From positions 243,771 to 307,770 of the forward strand of contig JHWU01000007.1 in assembly GCA_000622025.1 (NCBI GenBank): a DNA stretch of 64,000 bases, written 5' to 3'. Position 1 is the first letter of the stretch. Each line of letters begins with the position of its first letter. A program made the position numbers and the translations under genes. Positions 7,656-16,673 of this stretch are shown piece after piece. The notes under the pieces are model-generated. The model did no database searches. It was not told the DNA's origin and was given only the letters and a program-made list of their open reading frames with translations. The stretch is from Lachnospiraceae bacterium AD3010 (GTDB taxonomy: Bacteria > Bacillota > Clostridia > Lachnospirales > Lachnospiraceae).

Positions 7656-8480
7656 CTATGCTTCGCTTCGATCAGGATCTTTCGTGATCCTCACAGTCTT
7701 CACTATCCGCCCCTTTACATAGGCAATGCGGAAGAGCCAGCCTCCGAACTCGGTCTCAAAATCCTCCCCGCTCTTCGGGATATGCTTCAGCCTGTCGGTC
7801 ATAAAGCCGTTCAGGGTCTCATAACCCTCGTCCGGAAATTCGATCTGAAGCCTCTCACCGAGATCACTTAAAGGCGTGAGCCCGTCACAGATAAAGCTGT
7901 CGTCCCCCTGGGAACGGATCATCACCTCATCTTCATCGAATTCATCCAGAATGTTTCCTACTATCTCCTCCAGGATATCCTCCATGCAGACTATCCCGGC
8001 AGTCTGGCCGTATTCATCAACGACAATGACCATATGGATCTTCTTCTGCTGCATGGACTTAAACAGAAGATCTATCTTCCGGGTCTCCGGAATAAAGTGG
8101 GCTTCGTGGATGATGCTTTCAAGCTCCTTTAAGCTTTTCCCTCTGTTCTCACTCCTGACATTGGCCTTCATCACATCCTTGAAATGGATGATCCCAATGA
8201 TATTGTCAATATTATCCTCGTAAACGGGATAGCGGGAATTCTTTCCGTCCAGCACAAAATCTACTGTATCTTCCAGGGTCTCATTGCAGTCGATACTGAT
8301 GATATTCTCCCTGTGGGTCATTATATCATGAGCTTCCTTATCCCCGAATTCAAAGATATTGTTTATCATAAGGGCTTCGGAGGAATCGAGAACTCCCTGA
8401 CTGTGGCCCTCATTTACCATAGAGATTATCTCATCTTCGTTGACATTTTCCTTTTTAATAAGGTTCTTTAGTATATTCAT
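7656..8480 (-). CDS. CBS-pair/CorC_HlyC domain protein (cytosolic, no DUF21)
   Basis: 274 aa. N-terminal helical region, then tandem CBS domains (about 65-185: DIMTHRENIISI ... SRYPVYEDNIDNIIGIIHFKD ... HMVIVVDEYGQTAGIVCMEDILEEIVG) and a C-terminal CorC/HlyC transporter-associated domain (about 200-265). The membrane DUF21 part of full HlyC/CorC proteins is absent, as in E. coli CorC. CBS pairs usually bind adenine nucleotides or Mg-ATP, so a role in Mg/Co homeostasis is inferred. It starts 6 bp after alr stops. Confidence 0.85.
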   Translation of the reverse strand: MNILKNLIKKENVNEDEIISMVNEGHSQGVLDSSEALMINNIFEFGDKEAHDIMTHRENIISIDCNETLEDTVDFVLDGKNSRYPVYEDNIDNIIGIIHFKDVMKANVRSENRGKSLKELESIIHEAHFIPETRKIDLLFKSMQQKKIHMVIVVDEYGQTAGIVCMEDILEEIVGNILDEFDEDEVMIRSQGDDSFICDGLTPLSDLGERLQIEFPDEGYETLNGFMTDRLKHIPKSGEDFETEFGGWLFRIAYVKGRIVKTVRITKDPDRSEA

Positions 8481-8486
8481 CTTTTG

Positions 8487-9653
8487 TCAGGCAAAAGGAT
8501 GCCTCTCTGAAACGATCTCACCGCGCTTTAAATAAATCCTCGGTATCCTTTTTCCGAGATCACAGGTAAACTCATAATTAAACCTTCCGCTTAAGCGCCC
8601 AAGCTCCTCGGCACTGATGTAGCATTCCCCGTCGGAGCCAAGAAGAATAACGCTGTCCCCTTCCTCGGCCTCCGGGATCTTTGTCACATCCACCATAAAC
8701 TGGTCCATGCATATCCTTCCGAGAATGGGAGCGTACCTTCCGTGGATAAGAACATATCCGCGGTTTGAAAGACTCCTCGGGTATCCGTCACCGTAACCCA
8801 CAGGTATGGTGGCAACCCGCCTTTCATTTATGGCAACATAGGTTCCGCCGTAGCTCACCTCATCCCCCGGCGCAATATTCTTAATATATACGATATGGCT
8901 TTTCAGTTCAAGTGCGTTTCTGATCTCCGAGCGCCTCAAGGGCACATCATCACTTGGCCACATTCCGTACATGGTGATCCCCACGCGGACAAGATCCATA
9001 TTCGCCTCCGGGAAGAGAATGACCCCGGCCGAATTAGAACAGTGCTTGTAACGGAAGAATACTCCTTCATCCTCACATAAAAAGATAAAATCCCTGAAAA
9101 GACCGATCTGACGCTCTGTAGTCTTTGCCACAGGCTCATCTGCTTTTGCAAAATGGGTAAATATCCCTTCACTCACCACATTGGGAAGTGTCATCATATA
9201 GCGTACATCCTCAAGCGAGGAATCGTCACACTTCACTCCGATCCGGTTCATCCCCGTGTCGACTGCCAGATGGAAATATACTTCTTTCCCCTGTCTCACG
9301 GCCTCCTTGGAAAGAGCTTCTGCCTGATCCCTCTTAAAAACCGCAGGCCGTAATTCATATTTAACGATATCCTCATAGGATTCCGGAAATGTAAAACCAA
9401 GGAGGATGATAGGCTTCTTTATCCCCTTTTCCCTTAGATCAAGAGCCTCCTCCACCGTGGCAACCGCGAAACCGAAGATAAATTCCTCATCCTCTGTTTC
9501 CCGGGCTATCTCATAAGCCCCGTGTCCGTAACCGTCCGACTTTATAACGGCGATCATCCTTGAACCGGGTCTCATCTTCTTATATAGCTCTGTCAGATTG
9601 TTGTGCACTGCGTCAAGATCGATGTACGCAGCCACTCTTTCATGAAGTTTCAT
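8487..9653 (-). CDS. alr: Alanine racemase
   Basis: 388 aa, standard length. PLP lysine Lys38 lies in AVIKSDGYGHG, and the second catalytic Tyr is in DEVSYGGTYVA near residue 260. The C-terminal barrel-capping domain carries GRICMDQFMVDVT. It interconverts L- and D-alanine for peptidoglycan. The upstream neighbour nnr and the downstream CBS gene run the same way. An array of dispersed repeats separates it from nnr, so it may have its own start of transcription. Confidence 0.96.
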   Translation of the reverse strand: MKLHERVAAYIDLDAVHNNLTELYKKMRPGSRMIAVIKSDGYGHGAYEIARETEDEEFIFGFAVATVEEALDLREKGIKKPIILLGFTFPESYEDIVKYELRPAVFKRDQAEALSKEAVRQGKEVYFHLAVDTGMNRIGVKCDDSSLEDVRYMMTLPNVVSEGIFTHFAKADEPVAKTTERQIGLFRDFIFLCEDEGVFFRYKHCSNSAGVILFPEANMDLVRVGITMYGMWPSDDVPLRRSEIRNALELKSHIVYIKNIAPGDEVSYGGTYVAINERRVATIPVGYGDGYPRSLSNRGYVLIHGRYAPILGRICMDQFMVDVTKIPEAEEGDSVILLGSDGECYISAEELGRLSGRFNYEFTCDLGKRIPRIYLKRGEIVSERHPFA

Positions 9654-9670
9654 TTTGTTTCCTTTTCAAA

Positions 9671-9783
9671 AAGATTCTTCGCTTCGCTCAGAATGACAGG
9701 AACCCATCCCTGTCATCCTGAGGCCCCCTATTTGTCATTCTGAGGCCCCCTATTTGTCATCCTGAGCGACAGCGAAGGATCTT
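9671..9783. repeat. Dispersed palindromic repeats, copy 2 (tandem)
   Basis: One inverted full copy (9671-9698) followed by two 22-bp partial units (GTCATYCTGAGGCCCCCTAT type) and a full forward copy ending at the nnr stop. The outer copies face each other, so the whole 113-bp block can fold into a long hairpin. Confidence 0.8.
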
Positions 9784-11346
9784 TCACCCGATATTCTCAA
9801 TAATATCAGTTGCGATCAACCCGTGAGCGCCCCGTATCTTAGAAGCCCTGTCCCCGGCAAGGCCGTGAAGTGCAGTCCCCAATGCTGCTGCTCTTTCCGT
9901 ATCCACACCCTGTGCAGCAAGAGCCGCGATCATCCCGGTAAGCACATCCCCGCTGCCGGCTGTTGCCATACCGTTATTTCCGTTAAGATTAATAATAATA
10001 TCCTTATTGCTGAAAGCGATAACTGTACGTGAATCCTTCAGTACGACACTCAAATGATAGCCGGAGGCAAAATCCGACGCAACATCCATAATATGGGTCT
10101 TTACCTCCCGTACCGGTATCCCTGTAAGCCTGGACATTTCCATTAAATGCGGGGTGATCACCGTTTCCGGAGATATTTTTGAAAGAAGCTCCGTATTGTT
10201 TGAGATTATATTTAGCGCATCCGCATCAAGGATAAGGGGTCTGCTTCCCGCATTATCAAGAAGCACTTTCAGAAGTCTTTCAGCCTTTTTATCCGTGCCC
10301 ATCCCCGGTCCGGCTGCGATCACCGTACTCCAGGAAACCGCTTCCTTCACAATATCCTCAATGTCCCTTTCCCTGCTGTCAAAAAGTGAGGTCTGTCCGC
10401 TGTGCTCTCCAGAAAAGCAGTCATCATCATAGGTTGTGACCAGCGCTTCGGGAAGTGCGGTCTGTATTACGGAGCGGTTATTTTTATGGGTAAGCACCCT
10501 GACCATCCCGCAGCCGGTCCGAAGAGCCGCTTTTGCCGACAGCACCGCAGCTCCGGCAATATCCTCACTCCCCGCTGCAATAAGCACCTTTCCGTAGCTT
10601 CCCTTATTAGAATCTTTAATCCTCCCGGGCAGCCTTATCTCACTGTCTTCAAGATATGAGATCCTTGGTCTCTTCTTTAATGATTTTTCCGTGATACCGA
10701 TATTTCCCTCGATAATCTTTCCGTTATAAAAAGCTCCGGGGAAAAGCACATTTCCAGGCTTCAAAAAACCGCAGGACACCGTCTCGTCCGCAAAAACCGC
10801 GACCCCCTGGACAGCGGCACTGTCCGCATCTATCCCGCTCGGTATATCTATGGAAATGACAAAGGCGCCCTGTTCTCTCCTGTCATTTATCCTTTCGATT
10901 ATATCGGCAAAATCTCCCTCCACCTTCCTTGAAAGGGATATCCCGAATATCGCATCCACAATGATATCGTGATCCATACAGGGGAAGGAGCCGAAGAAAA
11001 CCCCGTCCTCCCTTAAGGCCCTGACCGAAAGATACTGCTCCCTTTCAAGAGGGGACATCTTATCCTCCTGCCCCACAAACAGGAACTCGGTATCGATATT
11101 TCTTTCAAGGAGTATCCGCCCGCAGGCGAAGCCGTCTCCTCCGTTATTGCCGGGACCGCATACTATAAGAACCTTTTTCCCGGAGTGATCCTCATTTCTT
11201 CCCGCCATATCATCGAGTCTTTTTATGACCCGTCCGGCGGTAAGCAATGCGGCTCTTTCCATTAAAACAGCCGACGGAACATGCAGCTCCATGGCTGTCC
11301 GGCTGTCGGCATCTCTCATTTCATCTCTGCTTAGGATAAAGCTCAT
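9784..11346 (-). CDS. nnr: Bifunctional NAD(P)H-hydrate repair enzyme (epimerase + ADP-dependent dehydratase)
   Basis: 520 aa fusion. The N-terminal YjeF_N epimerase (about 1-215) has GPGNNGGDGFACGR near 70. The C-terminal ribokinase-like dehydratase (about 225-515) has AAGPGMGTD, LDADALN, TPHLMEMSRLTG and the GMATAGSGDVLTGM nucleotide site. It repairs hydrated NADH and NADPH. The ATG at 11344-11346 was chosen because GGTGA lies just upstream and the TAA of the preceding gene is 1 bp away; a GTG at 11355 is an alternative. It is coupled to the coiled-coil gene upstream. Confidence 0.95.
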   Translation of the reverse strand: MSFILSRDEMRDADSRTAMELHVPSAVLMERAALLTAGRVIKRLDDMAGRNEDHSGKKVLIVCGPGNNGGDGFACGRILLERNIDTEFLFVGQEDKMSPLEREQYLSVRALREDGVFFGSFPCMDHDIIVDAIFGISLSRKVEGDFADIIERINDRREQGAFVISIDIPSGIDADSAAVQGVAVFADETVSCGFLKPGNVLFPGAFYNGKIIEGNIGITEKSLKKRPRISYLEDSEIRLPGRIKDSNKGSYGKVLIAAGSEDIAGAAVLSAKAALRTGCGMVRVLTHKNNRSVIQTALPEALVTTYDDDCFSGEHSGQTSLFDSRERDIEDIVKEAVSWSTVIAAGPGMGTDKKAERLLKVLLDNAGSRPLILDADALNIISNNTELLSKISPETVITPHLMEMSRLTGIPVREVKTHIMDVASDFASGYHLSVVLKDSRTVIAFSNKDIIINLNGNNGMATAGSGDVLTGMIAALAAQGVDTERAAALGTALHGLAGDRASKIRGAHGLIATDIIENIG

Positions 11347-11347
11347 A

Positions 11348-12055
11348 TTATTCACCGGGCTTTTTTTCTTCCTTTTTCCCGGCTTCCCTTTCCCTTTCTT
11401 CCCTGATGGCCTCTCTTTTTGCGATCAAGGCCTGGCGGGTGCCCTCTATGTCATAATCAATATCAAAGATATCCAGAACATCGGGACCGAAGATACCCTG
11501 CATAAAGGTATAAAGCTGCACATTTACAAGCTCCATATGCTGCTTCCTTAAGATGTTCCTCTTCAGCTCCATGCGCATGGTCTTTATCCATCCGCCTATT
11601 TCTTCAATATCCTTTGTATTACTCTTTATAAGGTCATAGCTCTCTCTCATGGTAAGGAGCATAAGCTCGGTATTCGCTTCCGCTATCTCCTTCGGAAGAT
11701 CCAGAAGCTCATCATTATAGGAGTCCACCTTGTCATTTATCTCATCTATGAGACGCTTACTCTCATCCAGCTTTTTCTTGGCAGTACTTCCCGCCGCGGC
11801 CTTTTCAGCGCCCTCCATATTGCTGACTATCTCATCCATGAGATTATTCTTTAATTTCTTCAGATCCTTGAGCTCGTTATTGATCCTGCCCTGCTCTTTT
11901 ACCAGCTTATTAATTGTATTCTCGAGCTCCTCCATGCGGTCAGTCTTTCCGACCTCGGCCATAAGCTTATGCCACTTATTGTCGAGAGTGAGAGTCGGAA
12001 CATTCTTTCCCAATAACGCCGCCTGAAAGCGCTCATCTTTTTTTTCGTCAGCCAT
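11348..12055 (-). CDS. Conserved coiled-coil hypothetical protein
   Basis: 235 aa, no catalytic family recognised. Heptad-rich coiled coils span about 38-75 and 85-130, with a helical C-terminal half and a basic/acidic tail (EEREREAGKKEEKKPGE). No signal peptide or membrane helix. Translation is coupled to nnr downstream. The gene has a consensus TATAAT -10 only about 30 bp upstream and no clear Shine-Dalgarno, so the 5' leader is very short. Function unknown; a scaffold or cytoskeletal role is only a guess from the coiled coil. Confidence 0.7.
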   Translation of the reverse strand: MADEKKDERFQAALLGKNVPTLTLDNKWHKLMAEVGKTDRMEELENTINKLVKEQGRINNELKDLKKLKNNLMDEIVSNMEGAEKAAAGSTAKKKLDESKRLIDEINDKVDSYNDELLDLPKEIAEANTELMLLTMRESYDLIKSNTKDIEEIGGWIKTMRMELKRNILRKQHMELVNVQLYTFMQGIFGPDVLDIFDIDYDIEGTRQALIAKREAIREEREREAGKKEEKKPGE

Positions 12056-12077
12056 GATAAACCAATAAACCCCGTAT

Positions 12078-12083
12078 ATTATA
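12078..12083 (-). promoter_or_regulatory. TATAAT -10 box for the coiled-coil/nnr unit
   Basis: Perfect TATAAT on the minus strand 23-28 nt before the ATG at 12055. Transcription would start about 15 nt before the ATG. A matching -35 is not obvious. Confidence 0.45.
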
Positions 12084-12117
12084 CCCCGAAACGGACGATC
12101 CAGGATGTGCTAAAGCT

Positions 12118-12774
12118 TCAGTTCCCGGTATCGGGCTCCTCTCCTTCCTTCACCCTGTTCAGATTATAGGAAAGCCTCATAAGGCTCTCTGAAAGATGCA
12201 CAGACTCGACTATCACATCATCCGGCACCTCCAGATCCACGTGTGAGAAATTCCAGATAGCCTTTATCCCGCAGGAAACCACGGTTGCAGCCGCGCCCAC
12301 TGCCTGAGCCTTGGGAATGGCGATAACGGCGATATCGATATTGTTTTTCTCTATGAAATCCGGAAGCTCGCTCATCGGCATTATCGGGACATTCCTTATA
12401 TACTGCCCCACAAGAGCCGGATTCACGTCAAAAGCACCCTTGACGATAAAACCTCTGTTTGCAAAATTACCGTATCCTGCCAGCGCACTTCCAAGGTTTC
12501 CCGCTCCGATTATAATAACCTTATGCTCCTGGTCGAGACCCAGGATCTTTCCTATCTCATCATAGAGATACTTTACGTTATAGCCGTAACCCTGCTGGCC
12601 AAAGCCGCCGAAATTATTTAAATCCTGCCTTATCTGGGAAGCAGTGACATGCATGATCAGAGACAGATCGTGGGAAGAGATCTTCTCCACTCCTGCGTCT
12701 CTCAGCTCTCCCAGGAATCTGAAGTACCGGGGAAGCCGCCTTATGACTGCTCTTGAAATCTCTTTTTCCGACAT
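12118..12774 (-). CDS. rex: Redox-sensing transcriptional repressor Rex
   Basis: 218 aa. The N-terminal winged helix (about 5-85; TASQIRQDL recognition helix) is followed by a Rossmann NAD(H)-binding domain with IIGAGNLGSALAGY near 90-103 and the C-terminal domain-swapped helix. Rex senses the NADH/NAD+ ratio and represses fermentation and redox genes in anaerobic Firmicutes. It is monocistronic, and upstream lies a 15-bp tandem repeat array. The TTGTGA-type Rex operator was searched for by eye near window genes; no full-length site was found. Confidence 0.95.
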   Translation of the reverse strand: MSEKEISRAVIRRLPRYFRFLGELRDAGVEKISSHDLSLIMHVTASQIRQDLNNFGGFGQQGYGYNVKYLYDEIGKILGLDQEHKVIIIGAGNLGSALAGYGNFANRGFIVKGAFDVNPALVGQYIRNVPIMPMSELPDFIEKNNIDIAVIAIPKAQAVGAAATVVSCGIKAIWNFSHVDLEVPDDVIVESVHLSESLMRLSYNLNRVKEGEEPDTGN

Positions 12775-12826
12775 AAAACACCGATCCGGACAAATACTCC
12801 GCTAAATCAAAGATCCTTCATTGACG

Positions 12827-12931
12827 TAACCACCACTGGCATATCCATAACTGGCGTGTCCACCACTGGCATATCCATCACTGGCGTAACCACCACTGGC
12901 ATATCCATCACTGGCGTGTCCACCACTGTCA
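12827..12931. repeat. 15-bp tandem minisatellite, seven units
   Basis: Seven consecutive 15-bp units (TAACCACCACTGGCA / TATCCATCACTGGCG / TGTCCACCACTGGCA types) spanning 105 bp, with units alternating so that a 30-bp higher-order period is visible. No long reading frame crosses it in either direction. The last unit grades into a dispersed GTCATTCTGAG repeat. Confidence 0.9.
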
Positions 12932-12954
12932 TTCTGAGCGAAGCGAAGAATCTT
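12928..12954. repeat. Dispersed palindromic repeat, copy 3
   Basis: Full forward consensus copy (GTCATTCTGAGCGAAGCGAAG then AATCTT) at the end of the 15-bp array. Confidence 0.85.
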
Positions 12955-13015
12955 CTGTTCCTAACCGTCCTTTGTAAAATCACAGAATAAAGTATAGTGG
13001 ATTGTTAAGAAACTG

Positions 13016-14917
13016 TCAATCTGATTGAAGCAACTCCCATTTGTCCATAAGCTCCGTGTTTTCCCTCTCTAGAGCCGTAAGCTCCTCTGAAAGTTCATTA
13101 AGTCTTACGGCATCCGTTGATATCTCCGGATCTATCATAAGCTCCTGTATTTCGGCAGTCCTTTTCTCATTTCTGTCTATCTCTTCCTCTATCCGTTTTA
13201 TATCGTTCTGCTGCTTTCTGATCCTTGCCTGCTCTGCCTTCTGCTCAGCCCAGGACAAGGAATTTACTTCCGTGTTCTCTGTCTTCTCTGTTCTCTCTGC
13301 CTTTCCTTCCGCCACTTCCTCCCGTTTCTCCAGATAATAATCGTAATTTCCGGGATAACTCCTTATCCCCAAATCCTTAAGGTCCAGTATCCTGGTGGCG
13401 GTCTTATTTATAAAGAAACGGTCGTGACTTACGAAGAATACCGTCCCTGTATATTCATTAAGGGCTTCCTCAAGTATTTCCTTACTGGAGGTATCGAGGT
13501 GGTTCGTCGGCTCGTCGAGAAGAAGGAAATTTGCGTTTGACAGCATAAGCTTTGCAAGCGACACCCTGCCCCTCTCTCCTCCGGACAGATCCCCGATTAA
13601 CTTAAACACATCATCACCCGTAAAAAGGAAGGATGCCAGTACGTTCCTGATCTTTGTATTGTTAAGCATAGGAAAGGCATCACTCATTTCCTGAAAGAGA
13701 CTCTTTTCATTATGGAGTACCTGATGCTCCTGATCGTAATAGCCGATCTTCACATTTGTACCTGTGCGGAAGGATCCGCTGTCTCCCTTTTCCATTTTAT
13801 TGATGATCTTTAGAAGAGTGGTCTTCCCTGTTCCGTTCATTCCGATAAGGGCAACTCTCTCGCCCTTCTTTATCTCAAAGGAGATATCCTTAAACAGCGT
13901 ATTCCCGGGAAAGGCTTTACCGAGATTTTCAACACTTAAGACATCATTTCCGCTCTCAACAGAGGGGGTGATCCTTATACTGATCTCCCGTTCCTCCTCC
14001 GGTCTGTCAAGCCTGTCCATCCTTGAGAGCAGTTTTTCCCTGGACTCAGCTCTCTTAATAGATTTTTCCCTGTTGAACTGCTTTAATTTGCTTATCACCT
14101 CTTCCTGATGCTTTATCTCCTCCTGCTGATTAAGGTAGGCCTTGATACGTGCATCGCGGAGAGCCTTCTGCTTCTCACTGAAGATGGTGTAATTTCCGTC
14201 ATAGGTACGGACAGTCCCCTCCTCCAGGGCAAATACCTTTGTAACCACCCTGTCAAGGAAGAATCTATCATGGGACACAAGCAGCACCGCACCATGGTAG
14301 CTCCTTAAAAAACCCTCAAGCCACTCGATAGAGGAAATATCCAGATGGTTTGTGGGTTCGTCAAGGATTATAAGATCCGGCCTCGTAAGAAGTATCTTTC
14401 CGAGAGCGACCCGGGTCTTCTGCCCTCCGGATAAGTGGTCGCATACCTTTCCTCCCTCCTCCTCCGAAAAGCCGAGTCCCTTCAGTACTCCGGTGATCTC
14501 GCTTCTTACGGCATAGCCGTTTTTTAATTCAAAGTCATGCTGCAATGCGGCGTAGCGGTCCAAGGCTTTTTTAAGCTCATCACCGCTTAAACCCTTCATC
14601 CTTAAGGACAGCTCGTTTATCTCCTCCTCCTCATCAAGGATATCCTGCTTTGAAAGAGTAAGCTCCTCTAAAATGGTGTTCTCCGATGAAACCGCATCAA
14701 GCTGTGAAAGGTAGCCTACGGTCGCCCCGGACTTTAAGGTCACATTTCCGCTGTCCTTTGGGATAAGCCCCGTAATTATCTTTAAGAGCGTGCTCTTCCC
14801 CGTTCCGTTATTCCCCACAAGGGCGCACTTTTCCTTTTCCTCGATATGGAGGGAGCAGCTTTTTAAGAGCTCATTATCCCCAAAGGCTTTATTAATATTG
14901 CTTATCTGTAATAACAT
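13016..14917 (-). CDS. ABC-F family ATPase (translation factor type)
   Basis: 633 aa. Two ABC domains: Walker A GNNGTGKST (about 35-43) with signature LSGGQKTR and LIILDEPTNHL; second Walker A GMNGTGKTT (about 358) with LSGGERGR and LLLDEPTNHL. A charged interdomain linker (P-site tRNA interaction motif region) lies near 240-315 and a coiled-coil C-terminal extension at about 545-633. No membrane part, so it is a soluble ribosome-binding ABC-F protein, not a transporter. Whether it is a housekeeping EttA-like factor or an antibiotic-protection protein cannot be told from sequence alone. Confidence 0.93.
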   Translation of the reverse strand: MLLQISNINKAFGDNELLKSCSLHIEEKEKCALVGNNGTGKSTLLKIITGLIPKDSGNVTLKSGATVGYLSQLDAVSSENTILEELTLSKQDILDEEEEINELSLRMKGLSGDELKKALDRYAALQHDFELKNGYAVRSEITGVLKGLGFSEEEGGKVCDHLSGGQKTRVALGKILLTRPDLIILDEPTNHLDISSIEWLEGFLRSYHGAVLLVSHDRFFLDRVVTKVFALEEGTVRTYDGNYTIFSEKQKALRDARIKAYLNQQEEIKHQEEVISKLKQFNREKSIKRAESREKLLSRMDRLDRPEEEREISIRITPSVESGNDVLSVENLGKAFPGNTLFKDISFEIKKGERVALIGMNGTGKTTLLKIINKMEKGDSGSFRTGTNVKIGYYDQEHQVLHNEKSLFQEMSDAFPMLNNTKIRNVLASFLFTGDDVFKLIGDLSGGERGRVSLAKLMLSNANFLLLDEPTNHLDTSSKEILEEALNEYTGTVFFVSHDRFFINKTATRILDLKDLGIRSYPGNYDYYLEKREEVAEGKAERTEKTENTEVNSLSWAEQKAEQARIRKQQNDIKRIEEEIDRNEKRTAEIQELMIDPEISTDAVRLNELSEELTALERENTELMDKWELLQSD

Positions 14918-14935
14918 TGATCTCTTCTACACGTA

Positions 14936-15180
14936 TCATTCTGAGCGCTTCATCTGTCATTCTGAGCTCTTCATCTGTCATTCTGAGCTCTTCATCTGTC
15001 ATTCTGAGCGAAGCGACGCATATCCCACATCGAAGATGTGGGATGCCGCCCCGGCGAGGGGTTGCGAAGCAACAGAAAGAATCTTCCCTCCGGGTGGCAA
15101 GATCCTTCGCTGACGCTCAGGATGACAAAACCCCGCTCAGGATGACAAAACCCCGCTCAGGATGACAAAACCCTGCTCAG
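14936..15180. repeat. Dispersed repeats, copy 4, with two tandem arrays
   Basis: Three 21-bp units (TCATTCTGAGCTCTTCATCTG type, 14936-14998) lead into a repeat whose arms are separated by unrelated palindromic filler. An inverted copy follows, then three 20-bp units (CAGGATGACAAAACCCCGCT, 15118-15177). Both half-sites of the repeat are thus expanded independently on the two sides. Confidence 0.9.
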
Positions 15181-15182
15181 AT

Positions 15183-16379
15183 TTACAGCCTTCCTCTGAC
15201 AGCTTTAATAAACTCAAGGGTATTAAGCTTCTTCACATCGGGGAGCTCGGAAATAAGCGCGAGATCCCCTGTCATTTCACCGCTTTCAATGGTATCAAGG
15301 GTGGCTTTCTCAAGCCTGTCCGCAAATTCCTTTAGCTCAGCTATACCGTCAAGCTCTCCTCTCTTACGCAGTGCACCGCTCCAGGCAAATATGGTGGCAA
15401 CAGAATTCGTGCTGGTCTCCTCACCCTTTAGATACTTATAATAGTGCCTCTGCACGGTGCCGTGAGCTGCCTCGTACTCATACTTTCCGTCGGGGCTCAC
15501 AAGAACGGAGGTCATCATTGCGAGAGAACCGCAGGCTGCAGCCATCATATCGCTCATGACATCCCCGTCATAATTCTTGCAGGCCCAGATAAAGCCTCCC
15601 TTACTTCTCATAACCCTTGCCACCGCGTCATCGATAAGGGTGTAAAAATACTCTATTCCGGCTTTGTCGAATTTTTCCTTAAATTCCTCCTCATAGACCC
15701 TTTCAAAGATATCCCTGAAATCGCCGTCATAGATCTTTGAAATCGTGTCCTTTGAAGCAAACCAGAGATCCTGCTTTACACTCAAGGCATAGTTCATACA
15801 GCTCCGGACAAAGCTCTCTATGGAGCTGTCCATATTGTGCATGCCCTGCAGTACGCCCGGACCCTTGAATTCGTGAATGGTTTTTCTGATCTCACTTCCG
15901 TCCTCTGCGGTAAAAACAAGCTCTGCCTTTCCCGCTCCCGGAACCTTTATTTCCGTATTCTTATAAACGTCCCCGTAGCCGTGACGGGCAAGGGTAATGG
16001 GCTTCTCCCAGTTCCACACATGGGGCTTAACCCCCTTTATAAGTATCGGTGCCCTGAAGATGGTCCCGTCCATAATGCCCCTTATGGTGCCGTTCGGGCT
16101 CTTGTACATTTCCTTAAGGTCATACTCCTTAACCCTTGCGTCATTCGGTGTAATGGTGGCACACTTAACTGCCACACCATATTTTAATGCGGCCTTCGCG
16201 GAATCAACAGTCACCTGATCGTCCGTTTCATCCCTGTGCTTTAAGCCGAGATCATAGTACTCACTCTTAAGGTCAATATAGGGAAAAATAAGCTCATCCT
16301 TAATATACTGCCATATAATCCTTGTCATCTCGTCCCCGTCCATCTCGACTATGGGTGTTTTCATCTGAATCTTTGACAT
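15183..16379 (-). CDS. icd: NADP-dependent isocitrate dehydrogenase (eukaryotic-type dimer)
   Basis: 398 aa, the usual length for the eukaryotic-type homodimeric IDH. Motifs include [16 protein letters not shown], the SPNGTIRG substrate loop, [10 protein letters not shown] metal ligands and [10 protein letters not shown]. It makes 2-oxoglutarate and NADPH for glutamate synthesis. The ATG at 16377-16379 is chosen for its AAGGAGAGG ribosome site. The frame stays open 63 codons further upstream, but that stretch reads through a dispersed repeat (SFADAQDD peptide) and is not part of the protein. Confidence 0.96.
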   Translation of the reverse strand: MSKIQMKTPIVEMDGDEMTRIIWQYIKDELIFPYIDLKSEYYDLGLKHRDETDDQVTVDSAKAALKYGVAVKCATITPNDARVKEYDLKEMYKSPNGTIRGIMDGTIFRAPILIKGVKPHVWNWEKPITLARHGYGDVYKNTEIKVPGAGKAELVFTAEDGSEIRKTIHEFKGPGVLQGMHNMDSSIESFVRSCMNYALSVKQDLWFASKDTISKIYDGDFRDIFERVYEEEFKEKFDKAGIEYFYTLIDDAVARVMRSKGGFIWACKNYDGDVMSDMMAAACGSLAMMTSVLVSPDGKYEYEAAHGTVQRHYYKYLKGEETSTNSVATIFAWSGALRKRGELDGIAELKEFADRLEKATLDTIESGEMTGDLALISELPDVKKLNTLEFIKAVRGRL

Positions 16380-16514
16380 TTCTTTTCCTCTCCTTAAATT
16401 AGCTTTCTTAAAAAAAGTTCCTTTGAAATCAATCACAAAAAACGGAAAATGAACTATCCGCTTACTATAACACATTTTTAAAACCTGATAAACATTGTCA
16501 GGCTGAGCACTTAT

Positions 16515-16542
16515 GTCATCCTGAGCGTCAGCGAAGGATCTT
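16515..16542. repeat. Dispersed palindromic repeat, copy 5
   Basis: Forward copy (GTCATCCTGAGCGTCAGCGAAGGATCTT), upstream of icd; it is read through by the spurious N-terminal extension of that frame. Confidence 0.85.
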
Positions 16543-16569
16543 CTACCTTGCGGGGCACTGCCGCGCATA

Positions 16570-16611
16570 GCGCGTCAAAGCGTGCCCGAAAAATGTCCAC
16601 CGGACATTTTT
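16570..16611. terminator. Hairpin downstream of the MATE gene, with second dispersed motif
   Basis: A perfect 10-bp stem AAAAATGTCC/GGACATTTTT (16589-16611, 3-nt loop) that could terminate the minus-strand MATE transcript. It is preceded by AGCGCGTCAAAGCGTGCCCGAA, a motif found again at 56873-56895 next to trpS. Confidence 0.5.
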
Positions 16612-16673
16612 CCATCCTGAGCGTCAGCGAAGGATCTTTTACAGCGAAGGGTCTTTTACAGCGAAGGATCTTC
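16612..16673. repeat. Dispersed repeat, copy 6, with short tandem arm
   Basis: Forward copy followed by two extra 19-bp units of its right arm (CAGCGAAGGRTCTTTTA type), ending at the MATE stop codon. Confidence 0.8.

Noticed and set aside
12827..12931. CRISPR array
   Set aside because: The units are 15 bp and contiguous without spacers, and no cas genes are in the window.
15183..16568. Longer isocitrate dehydrogenase start at 16568
   Set aside because: The extra 63 codons read through a dispersed repeat, lack a ribosome site, and the family begins at [17 protein letters not shown], where AAGGAGAGG is placed correctly.
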